DNA of 64,000 nucleotides, taken from assembly GCA_001599715.1 (NCBI GenBank), contig BCHU01000017.1, forward strand, positions 211,260-275,259. Direction: 5' to 3'. Positions 10,926 to 22,000 of this stretch are shown here, piece after piece; the first letter of the stretch is position 1, and every line of letters starts with the position of its first letter. The notes beneath the pieces were generated by a model that saw only the letters and a program-made list of their open reading frames with translations, was not told the origin of the DNA and did not search any database. The position numbers and the translations under genes were made by a program. Source of the DNA: Phaeotremella fagi. Its lineage: Eukaryota > Basidiomycota > Tremellomycetes > Tremellales > Phaeotremellaceae.

Positions 10926-13900
10926 CTACAAACTCTCAGAATCAACAGGTAAAACCATATTCATCTACCCAAGAAAGGTCAGCTCAATCCAGAACCTCCA
11001 AAATTCAAGTTGGACATACCTTAACCTTCCCACGTTGAGTATTAGCGTCTTTCTCAATATAAACGTCGACCGTGATCTTATCAAAGACAGCGATCGTAGC
11101 CGTAGACCCCGAAGAGGTCGGTACGGTGATCATGTAATTTTCAGGATCGAACTCGTGAGAATCTTTTTTGAACGTTATCAAACCTTCTAATCCGAGTCTA
11201 CGTCGTTTACGCGGTTGGTTAGTTTCTGTGAATGAGGCGGTTGTGGAAACTCACTTGGAAACGAAAACCGCTAAACCATTTCTGAATGTCCTTACGACAA
11301 ACGCTTCTTCTCTAGTTTTCCCATCTGTTAAACCTCCAGCTCTACCTCTGGCTTTCAATGCTAATCCGACATAGAATTCTACAGAGGCTCTTCCAGCCAT
11401 TTGAGCCAGTCTATGACGTTTGTTGACGACTTTCAAGATTTTCTCGACGTGTTGTTTGGATTGAAGGGTTGGATGAAGTGGGGTGTAGTTGATTGAGGCT
11501 GCTAGTTGTCGATGGGCTAGGACGTCGGCGTATCTTCTGATTGGGGACTGTGGGGGCGGGATTGATGTTAGTGATTGGTGACGGGGATTGATGGGACTTA
11601 CAGTGAAATGAGTGTAGATAGGAGTTGCTAATCCATAATGACCATATGATTCTTTAGAGACACTTCCACTACAGAAGTATTCTGCTGAGAGCATACATCT
11701 GGTCGCCATGATTCTAACAAGTGTATTGAATTCTGGTTCTTTGGGATCCTACGAGAATCTCAGTATATGACCTCAACATAATGAACAAAAACTTGTTCAG
11801 ACTTACCACACAGTTATCTAACGAATCAGCAAGAGCTCCTGAAGAGGAAACGTCCAGCTCCATTCCTTTTCTCTTCATCAAGATATCCTGTAAAGTTTCG
11901 AAATTGGTTTTCGGTGGTGGAGCGTGGCGTCTAGTATATAAGTCAGCTAGTGGTAACACATATCGTTCGTCACACTCGTAGCTCACCTGAGAACAGCAGT
12001 AGAAGGGAAAGTCTCTTGAATCTTAGCAGCAACAGAACAATTAGCCAACAACATGAATTCCTCTACTAAACTATTAGTTTCTCTCTGATGTTTCTGTTCC
12101 ACATCGATTGGTTCAGCGGATTCAGAAGAATCAAGATGAATTTTGAGTTCAGGTGAGGAGAGTGATAGAGCACCAGCTGCTATACGGGCAGCTTTAAGTT
12201 TGATAGCCAGTGTGTTGAGCAGTCGGATGGAGTTTGTGAGTGGATCATTCAATGATCTTGGCGTCATGTCAGTTGATGTTTGGTACAGCAAAATATGATA
12301 ACTCACTTGTCATCTTTTCGGTTTTGAGCCTGTTCATATGTGAAAGCTTCCTTGGAAGCTATGACGGATTTAACAAATCTAACATTAACGATTTCGGCTT
12401 TATCGTTCATTTCCTAACAGAAGTCAACAAACCATCACATGAGAATAGAAATCTAAGGGACACTTACCCAAATGACTGAGAACGCTAGTCTTTCGACGAA
12501 AGGTCGTAAAGAACACAAATTGGTTCCAAGTAAAGCTGGTAACATGTCGATTCTCTTGTCTACCAGATAAACGGTAGTTCCTCGTGATGCTGCTTCGGAG
12601 TCCATTGGATTGTCTGGTAAGACGAAATGAGATACATCGGCGATATCTGTGAAAGAGTCAGATCATGAGCTGAAGCTATTGGCAATAGAAGATCTGAACT
12701 TACGAACTCCAGCTTCGATGTTACCGTTTGGAAGTTGTCTGGCATGAAGAGCGTCATCTATATCTTGACATCCTGCGAGACGTCAGTTGAAGTTTTCGTT
12801 TTCAGAAATAATACTCCAACTTACCCGGAGGATCGATACTGCAGACGATCAAATCTCTCAAATCTTCCCTATCCCTCCATTCAATCCTACCTTCCACTTT
12901 AGGAGGTACCACCCAAGTATCACCTTCGACCGGTAAACAGTTTAGAATAGCTTTACCAAAAGGACGATAAGGAACCTCGTATTCCAACAACAAACTCTCC
13001 TGTTCAGCTTCTTTGCTTTCAACTTGACCTAAAGCCCGAACGAAATGTCCATCTGGATATCGAGAATTGATACTCCAATTATCGATAGTTACCAAAATCT
13101 TTTGATCAACCAAAGAAGGTGCTTGACGGGTACGTAATCGAATTCTTGGTAAGGAAGTTGATACTGGAGTTGCGAAAACTGTTTGTTGACTTAAAGAGGT
13201 AGAGGTGTTGTTGGATAGTGAAGCTCGATCTAGATGACAGACGTAGGCTCTCCAATTTCTTTTTATTATTCCGACCACTCGTCCGGTTGGTTGAACTTCT
13301 CTTTTCACTTTTGATGTGATATCGTCAACATCCATCTTTTCGTCTTTTTCCATGACGTTTTCACGATCTGGTAACCCAGATCCTTCTTCGTCTTCAGCAT
13401 CATCGTCTTTCAGTGTAACTAAGCAAATCAGTCACACTGCCAGGATGATATTCAATGGTACTTACCATCTTGGTCAACAACCTCTTCTCCGGGTGCTTTC
13501 CATTGTGATTCCGGGAATACTTCAACAACGACGATGTCGCCATTGACCGAACGGTTCATAGCCTTTCTACCAATAAGAAGAACAGGTTTTGAGAATGCAG
13601 GTGCGTTGACGGTCCCCTATAAGAATCAGTCAGCAATGTATCCTCCATTACTTGAAGGTCTATTCACCTCAAGATAATTATACTGATTAGCATTGAAATG
13701 ACCTTGATGTAATCTACCAGTCTTGATACCAGCGTTCAAAGTATCTTGAGACAGATACTGAAATCCAATGTCAGCTTTGAGCACCACCATTGGGTTTCTA
13801 AATTCAGCTTACCTCATCGTATATTCTTCTACTACCTCGACCATCTCCAGTTTCTATCTCATCCACGCCGCCAACGACGAGATCAACTAATTTATCCCTC

Positions 13901-14776
13901 TCCTCTCCAATAAATCCATCCACATAATCCCGTGCGTTAATAGCTGTTAACCCTTCCTTGACAGCAGCTGCTTTGTTAAGCTTATCGTCCGTTAACAAAA
14001 CCAATAAAGGCGGGGTGTTGGTAGAAGATCGAAGATGAGTGGGGTAGAAATGTAACGTTTGTCGAATAGCTGAACGAAGTTATTATAACCAGTTAGAAAA
14101 GGATCATTGAACTTACCTCGATCATTCTTGTCGTTGATGCCTTCACTCTCTGAACCTTCAATAGGTAAAGTCGCAGTCTCTCTTCTTTCCTCGTTCCACC
14201 AAACCCAAACGATTCTATCCTCATCTTGAATAAGCTGTTGAAGTCTGTTGTATAGTGGTAAAGATCTGTGTCGGGTTTCACGGATCGTAGTGGAAGGTAT
14301 CACAATTGGGAGAGTAGCAGGAAGTGCTTGAAGTAAATCCATCTAAGAATGATAAGTTAGTTAGCTGATTTTCTCAACTGATGTGAGAACAGTGTAGCTA
14401 ACCTGATGCAAGACTATATTCGTATCTATCACCAACCAATGACCTTCCCTGTTGACAAATCTTGAATGTTTCGTATACCCAACCGTAGGTAATTTGGGTT
14501 TGAATCCAGGAAACTCATCGCAGAGTGTACAACCCTCGAATCCACACGGTATATCGTCTCTAACATATCTTTCTCGTAGAACTAATGAATAAACAAGTCA
14601 GTTTCAATTTTAGATGAGATTGCAGTAGACGTACAATTCAATACCTTCCCTCTAGCTGTCTTTTTGATGAATTTAGTTTGAGAAAGTGGGAGATCGGATC
14701 GAGCTCTTTTCAAGATTTTTATTGGGGGGTGGGGTTTGATGTTGGAGGTTCCTGGTGGTAGAGCTATTGTTGCCAT
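10926..14776 (-). CDS. DIS3: Exosome exoribonuclease Dis3/Rrp44
   Basis: Catalytic subunit of the RNA exosome: 3'-5' hydrolytic exonuclease plus PIN endonuclease, in nucleus and cytoplasm. It starts [12 protein letters not shown] at 14776. The PIN domain shows [10 protein letters not shown] (catalytic Asp) and [16 protein letters not shown] (acidic Glu). Cold-shock domains follow ([33 protein letters not shown]). The RNB nuclease core has [10 protein letters not shown] with the metal-binding aspartates, then [11 protein letters not shown]. The C-terminal S1-like part ends [21 protein letters not shown] place a last intron at the GTATGT donor (about 11019) to an acceptor near 10965, giving the end [12 protein letters not shown] at 10926; read-through would stop at 11005. 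Length is about 1,100 residues, close to yeast Dis3 (1,001). Confidence 0.93.
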
Positions 14777-14970
14777 TTTGTCTACCTCTTTCTAGCCGAT
14801 TCACAACTTGTCTTTCCACTTTAGATGGGTGGTTGGATGATAAAAATATGGATATGTTGTAATTCAACGATTGATAATTATTAGCTGGCGCTGGTTGAAA
14901 TAATTGAAGTCACGTGATTCATTCGATAAAGTTCAAATTCAAGACAACGACAGCGACAACAACGTTTACA

Positions 14971-14997
14971 ACGACGACGACGACGACGACGACGACA
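14971..14997. repeat. (ACG)n trinucleotide repeat upstream of ALG2
   Basis: About nine ACG units in the divergent promoter between DIS3 (-) and ALG2 (+), preceded by related CGACAACAACG sequence. It lies about 60 bp upstream of the ALG2 start, probably in the 5' leader. Confidence 0.75.
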
Positions 14998-15055
14998 AGA
15001 CATTCATTTTATAGATACATAGAACTGAGGAAGGATATTATCCCCTCCAGATAGA

Positions 15056-16868
15056 ATGGCGAAGGAGAAATCAAAACCAAAAGAGATAGGTAACAAACTA
15101 AGGATAGGTTTCGTCCATCCAGATTTAGGTATAGGTTGGTGAAGCAGTCTATTTCCAAGAGAAGTTCAACTAACCCAACTTCTAGGTGGTGCAGAGAGAC
15201 TAGTCGTCGATGCCGCAATCTCACTCCAGAATCTCGGTCATGAAGTGATAATGTTCACATCCCGACACGACCCAAAAAGATGCTTCGAAGAGACAAGAGA
15301 TGGTAAACCGGTCTCTCATCCAACATTTCCTCAAAGCTAATTCAAATCAAAATAGGTACCTTAAAAGTCCATGTTCTAGGATCCTCATTACCCCGTTCCC
15401 TCCCCCTCATAAAACTAACAATCCTATTCTCCCTACTCCGTTCAATCCTCCTCACCCTCCTGCTCACTTTATCAATCTACCTCCCACCCCCGGCATCATT
15501 CATCAACCCCCTCTCCCCAATAAAAAAATTCGACATTTTCATCGTAGATCAACAATCTGTTTGTGTTCCCTTCTTAAGATTTTTCTTGGGCAGTCGAGTA
15601 GTGTTTTATTGTCATTTCCCGGATAAATTGCTTAGTGGAGGTTGGGATTTAGTTAATGTTGAAAGGAAAGGTGGTGTTTCGTTGTTGAAGAGGGTTTATC
15701 GATGGCCGATTGATAAACTTGAAGAATTTACTACGGGTATGTTATTTGGTTTGAAAAGGAATCATCGTTGATTGTTCAACACAGGTCAAGCCGATTTAGT
15801 CCTTTCAAACTCTACGTTCACATCGAAAGTCTACGCCAAAGCTTTCCCCTCACTCGCCAAACGACCTCCAAGAGTAGTGTATCCCTGTATAGATCCCAAT
15901 TCCTACAAGGAGAAAACCAGAAGAGCTAGAAATGATGATGGAGGAGTTGGTCTACTCGTCTCGTACGTCTGTCAAATAAGGTTTCACTGCATATGCTAAT
16001 GGATGTCTTGAACACAGGGATCGACCGACTTTTATCTCGTTGAATCGATTCGAGGAGAAGAAGAATGTCGCTTTGGCTATTCAAGCTTTTTCGGGACTTT
16101 TGACTGGGGGTTTGATACCCCCCGATCAATTTACCGAACTACGTCTCGTCATTGGAGGTAAGTCAATTCATCGTCCCTTTCATCACTGAAATAAACTAAA
16201 ATACTGCAGGTGGCTACGACCAATCTCTTCAAGATAACGTGAACACCCTAACCTGCCTCGAAAACCTCTGTCAAACCCTCAATCTAAGTTATCATCTCCT
16301 TTCTCAATCCGATTCCAGAATCCCCCCGAAAACACAAATAATATTTATCAAGAATTTCACAAACGAGCAAAAGAATTATCTCTTGAATTCAAAATCAACG
16401 GTTGCGTTACTCTATACACCTAGTAACGAACATTTCGGGATCGTACCACTAGAGGCTGGATCATGTGGATTACCTGTACTAGCGATAAATTCCGGTGGAC
16501 CAGTGGAGACGGTGATTGATCTTTCCATCGATCCATCCTCCAATTCCATTGGGAACTCCAATGGGACCGGTTTACTTCGTCCGCCCGTCATTGAAGATTG
16601 GTCCAAAGCTTTGAGTTTCTTCATCAATCTAGATCCTAAATCTCGTAAACGAATCGCCGAGAATGCGAGATCGAGAATCAAAAATCATTTCTCACTTGAT
16701 AGTCTTGGTTGTGAACTTGAGAAAGCTTGTCGGGAGGTTATGGGATTAGGCGATTTACATGATAATCTCGGTGACGGGTTGATCAAGTTTGGCGCTGGGT
16801 TGATATTGTTCAGTGTTTTGGGATTGGGGTTGATATTGGCTGTTGGCTTCCTTAGGGCTGGTGGATGA
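15056..16868 (+). CDS. ALG2: Alg2 alpha-1,3/1,6-mannosyltransferase
   Basis: Adds the second and third mannoses to Man1GlcNAc2-PP-dolichol on the cytosolic face of the ER in N-glycan assembly. Start [19 protein letters not shown] at 15056. GT4 features: [11 protein letters not shown] near the N-terminus, a long hydrophobic segment ([20 protein letters not shown]), [25 protein letters not shown], and the donor-binding [22 protein letters not shown]-terminal membrane segment ([18 protein letters not shown]) precedes the stop. Four short introns. The 3' end meets the WRAP53-type gene, leaving 9 bp between the stop codons, so the transcripts must overlap. Confidence 0.93.
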
Positions 16869-16877
16869 TTGGGTTTT

Positions 16878-18554
16878 TCATGCATGTTGAAGTTGGGTTT
16901 CGAATGACCAGATTTTTAAGGTTCGATCGCATTTGTTGTTCTTATTGTCGTTCTCTTTTATTTGATCTTCTTCCTCTCCCTCAGATATATCATCCTCTTC
17001 CTCATGGTCATCCTCGCTTCCACTGTCACTTCCGTTTTCTGATTCTGCCGTCAGATAAGATCTTGAGCCAGAAACACATAAGAGTAAAGGTCGAAAAGGG
17101 TGAAAACAGATTGAACCAATAGCATCTATAAATCGTCAACACCAAAAAACCACAAATCAAAGTAAAACATCACCTACCTCGATGTAAACTCTGCATAAAA
17201 ACACAAGGCGGTGATGAATAACCCTCGGAAGTGGTAGACAATCCAGTGATATCCCACACCCTCACAAGTCCATTCTATAATCATCAGCAAACAAACAGCT
17301 AATAACATACCTGATCTCCAGAGCCCAAAAACCTGCCCCATGGATCAACATCGAACCAGATTCTCTGATTCGTTTCGGCATCTCGTTCCAATCTGAACAA
17401 ACATTCTGTCGTGGAGATGTCGTATACTTGGATAGACGATGATCGTCTTGATGCTACGAATAGGATACTAGGATTCAGAGGATGGAACGATAACTATTGA
17501 ATGATCAGTTCTGTTACACAAGTCTAGAGAGTAATATTTACCTGAGTCACACCTCCACCATCTACTCCTTCTAGATGTAAGATAGGTTCTGAAACATCTT
17601 CTGAATAAAGTGAGATCGAACCGCTAAACGTCCCAGCTGCATACGTTCCACTGAAATCCGTCGAAAATGCAATAGCAGATATAATACCTAAACACCAAAG
17701 TGAGAAATCAGTTACACTACCAAGTTGGTAGTTCAGTACTCACCCTTCTGTCCACTTTTAGCTTTTCTCGTCAAACTCGTTTTTATTCTTTCCGAATTAT
17801 CAGGACCAGGATTCGAGATTTCAAGAATTTCAATGGCGTTTTCGAAACCACAATAAACTCTTTTTTGGTGGGTTAGCTAAATTCCTGTTTAACGATGGAA
17901 GGTTAGCTTACTTGCTAGCATTAGGGTTGAACGTTAGACAGAAAGGCGAGATAAATCTTTCTCGATGATCTACGATGGGATACGTTGCTCGAGTCTAGAT
18001 TCAATCAATTAGCTGGAAGTACGAAGTCTTACTTACTCGTCCATCGTTCCCGTCGATTAATCTTACTGGACTGTCTCTAATGCTCACTAAGAAACAGAAG
18101 GTTTCTGGTGAATTGGCAGAGGCGGTTGGGAACCATGATACGGCGTGAACAGCGTCGGGAAGTTTAATCTCCAATGGTTTTGTGAGTTGGTCTCCTTGTG
18201 GACTACAGTAAGTAGAATTATCGCTATAGAGTTCTTACGTTTTATAGACGAATATCCTTCTGTCCTGAGTGACAGTAAGGAATGCAGATCCATCAGAGCA
18301 CCTAAGAAGTATATCAGTAGGTTACAAGGTATCAATTCGAACTCAACCTAAACCTACCATCTAGCAAACGAGAAGAAATTATCTTGAATCTCAGAAGACA
18401 AATCATCGAGCTGAACACAATCGAAGATTTTTGGTGAAGAGTTGAAATCGAATTCCGGTGGAGTTGGCCAAGACGAATCTGTATCTGAAGGACCAGGTTG
18501 TCTCCCCTCATCCTGAACATCTATATCATCTTGAATTTGACTTGATTCCTCCAT
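16878..18554 (-). CDS. WRAP53/TCAB1-like WD40 protein
   Basis: WD40 protein resembling human WRAP53 (TCAB1), which binds the CAB box of scaRNAs and telomerase RNA. Start MEESSQIQDDIDVQDEG at 18554. In order: FSFARWCSDGS; FISPFCLTFNPNASKVYCGF; KSGQKGIISAIAFS; YAAGTFSGSISLYS; GGGVTQLSFHP; the highly characteristic TNQRIWFDVDPWGRFLGSGD (human has TNQRIYFDLDPTGQFLVSG); LVRVWDI; HRDAIGSICFHPFRPLL; an acidic loop of Asp/Glu/Ser; and a closing CDRTLKIWSFETQLQHA. The TGA at 16878-16880 is the end. Several short introns. S. cerevisiae has no clear counterpart. Assignment to the family is firm, the RNA partner is inferred. Confidence 0.86.
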
Positions 18555-19069
18555 ATTGGTTGACTGTGAACATATGGTGATTGTAAGAAATTCAATAACA
18601 TCTTACCCCAGATTTACTCCAGATTCTAATGACGTGTAGCCTTCGATTCGTTATCAGTTGACAGTACCAACCGTAAATCAAGTTCAAATTCGAATCATCT
18701 TTTTCATTCATTTTATCATTGAAATTCCAACAAATATCATCGTGACTGGGCAGAATAGAAGGCTGAATAGACGTATATAAACATCCCTTTTCAAAAAACA
18801 CCCAGAACATCCCGTTTCAACCCGATAGATTCATTCAACAGGTCACTCGGTCAACTCAAATCTCTGATCATTAGCTGGAGGGCATGATGGAAGCCTAAGA
18901 ACCTGTAAAACTTCAGCTACTCATCATATGCTATTTGTAAGCTATCTCTACCCATGTTCTCGTTGATGGAGATACAAACTTTTTCCGACGAGCTGATCTG
19001 ACTATTTTAGCTACCATCCGTCGTTGCCACAATTCACATTTATCTGTTCGTAAATAAATCCATGGTGCG
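18555..19069. promoter_or_regulatory. Divergent promoter, WRAP53-like (-) and Ulp2-like (+)
   Basis: 515 bp head-to-head gap. No coding frame supported and no motif I can name with confidence. Confidence 0.5.
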
Positions 19070-22000
19070 ATGGAAGACTTAAGAATTCATGGACTAGATC
19101 AAGATAGTCCAGGTGGAACCATATCAGCTGTGGACGACTTTATGAGAGAACAAGAGAGTTCAAGAAAGGAGAAGAACGATCAAAAATCAACGTGAGTTTA
19201 ACTAATCTTACCTGAATCAATGTCTATACTGAGTCATGTTCCAAGGTCGAAGAACCTGCTTAAAACTGGAAAGAATCTTTTGGCCGGTGCGAGAGACGTC
19301 GTGAGTATATTCGAAGCTGTTGGAATCTTAATCTGACCTCGATAAGATAATGGGCAAACCATCGAAATCGAACTCATCGAAAACGAACTCACCCTTCAAG
19401 GTGGGAGGTTTCAACACATTAGGAGGAAAAGGTCACCAAAACCATTCAACACGAAAGATTCCAGATACCCATGGTGAAAGTTCTTCATCCTCTCACCGGA
19501 ACCTACGGACAGGTAAACCCAACACCAGGGAGGTCAATGAGTCTCGTGGTGGATTGTTACCTAATCGTAGATTACCACCGGAATCACACAGTGTCCTAGA
19601 GTCTGATTCCGATGATCAACATCAACTAAATAACATAGCCAGCTCATCCAAAATCACATCAAATTCAAAAAGATACCAAACACGAAATCATCCTGAAGAA
19701 GAAGTTGATTTTGAATTAGTGCAACGACAACCGTCTCCCGTCAAAAGACCTGGTAATCCAAGTCCAGCTAAAAATCGACCTAGACAAACGTCAAATGGAA
19801 TATCGAACTCTGATGTGGAGGTTGTTGGTCAAAGTCATTCTGAATTCCGTCGCAGGAGCAGCGTAGCAGAACCTCAACCCAGTTCCTCTCCCGTGGCCAT
19901 GACTGCAGATGAACTACCGAAAGATTTCCCAGGGAATCCAAAGGTCAACTCGAAGGGTAAAGGAAAAGCAGATATCATACCTCAATATCAATCTGAAACA
20001 TATCAGGATGGTCGTAGAACTAGAATTAGTGGTGGTCCAACTCAGTATCAAGCTTTCTCAAAACATTTGGCAAACCATACGGATACAAAGAACGCCATTG
20101 CCAGTGAAAGACTCACGAGAAACAGGAATTCTGCTGAACGGAGTCGAAGTCCACAGAAATCTGGTAGTCCTGGAAAACCGGTTCAATATCTTTATGATAA
20201 TAAGAATAATTTGATATCTGCGGTCGAAATTCAAGACGATGAATCTGAGGTACAAGAAGACATAGAAGATCCAAATGATCCACAGTTCATGAAATCTCCA
20301 TCGAAAGATTCACCCAAGAAAAAACAAGCTCTTCTTGAAAATCGTAGCAACGTCGGATCCAGGCATACACGTGTCAGTAGTGAAGAAAAACCTATCGTGG
20401 TCAATACGGATGATGATGAAATGGAGATTGTCGAAAATAAAAGGAAAGGGAAGGGGGAAGCTGTTGCGAAGTCCAATGACAGGGACTTGGTGTCTACGAA
20501 GGAAAATGTAAAGGATGGCGAGAGACTTGATTCGGTACGTTCGTCTTGTCTCGATTACTTGCATGCGTGTTCTGATGAAACTTTGTCTCGATTACTTGCA
20601 TGCGTGTTCTGATGAAACTTTAGGGCGGAAAGCGTGGTACAAAAACGAACGTGAAACCAACATCAACTGGTATACCGAAGGCTAGCGATATCAACGGTAA
20701 AACAGCCACGAGCTCGACTTCTTCATTCTTGAAACCTCCAATAGTTTTCGATGCCAAATGCTACGCAAGGCTCCGTCCTGGAGATTATGATAGCATATTC
20801 TCCCGTGAAAGAGTTTCTATCACTACATCTAGAATAGAATTTCATCCCAAAACTCCATCTGACGGAAATTATTTCGGTGTTGATTATGGTGCGATGACCA
20901 GTCTCAAGGTAGATATAAATCTTTTTGGTACTTCCAGCGTCAAGCTGACATTGCAATACAGACGAATTTTGAGGATTTCACCGCTCAATACGTTGTTTTT
21001 GCCATCTCCGTTTCGATTGGCAAATTCAAGGACTCGGACACTTTCATAAACATGTTGATCCCAAAAGGCAGTACGTCTTAGCTAGATATCGATACTTTTG
21101 CTAATTTGTCATTGCCAACAGTGAATCGTCAAGAGTTCGGACGCCCTAAGACTGCAGACATTTTCATAGTCTCATCAGCGCGTGATACTATAACTCACGG
21201 CATGAGCACAATGTTGGGTAGTTTCTCAAGCAGGATAACAGGTTTTAAAGTATCGCAATGTGGTTTAGAGTATGTTGTAACTTTTCTTTTTTGACGTCAG
21301 TTTCAGTTTTCTGACACAAGTTTATTTAACAGGGAAGACGAGGTCCGAAATATACTGGATAAATGGGAACAATTGAAACGGGATCGAGATGGTGTTGAGG
21401 GTATGGGTAGACCGTCCGATCTCAGGGGTAAAGCTGGCGCTGCAGCTGAACAGCGTAGAGCAACCGGTAGGGTGTCAACATCAGTCCAATCCAAAGATAC
21501 CTCGATGAAAGCGAGAAAGATGAATCAGAAAGAGAAGGAAAAGGATAAAGAGCAGGAGGATCCTAATCAATCAAAGCTCAATTTGTAGGTTCGAGTGTAC
21601 TTTAAACATAATATACTGGCACTGACACCACGGTCAGTTCCGTTGTTGAGTCATCAGTCAAAACAGCGGTATCCGCTGCACGACCAAAACGTACTTCCAA
21701 ACAAGTTGCGGATTACAAAGATCTCGAGTCGGATGCCGAGGAAGTCATAGAAAAAGCAACACCAACCCCTGCAGTGATTGAAGATCGTTCGACCTTGTAT
21801 GTAAAACGTCATGAGGCAAGAATTACCATTGACACGATTCAGATTATTCCCTTACCCACCGACTGGACGTCGGGATTTAGACATCACCAAAGGTGAATGG
21901 ATACGGCTGAAGGATAACGAATTCTTGAACGATACTCTGATAGAATTTGGACTCAAGTCAGTTGAAATCGTTTCTTCAATGGGAAAGTTGTACTAATCCA

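Noticed and set aside
10981..11018. DIS3 read-through end at 11005
   Set aside because: A GTATGT donor with a downstream TAG acceptor gives an end more like the family; both ends remain possible.
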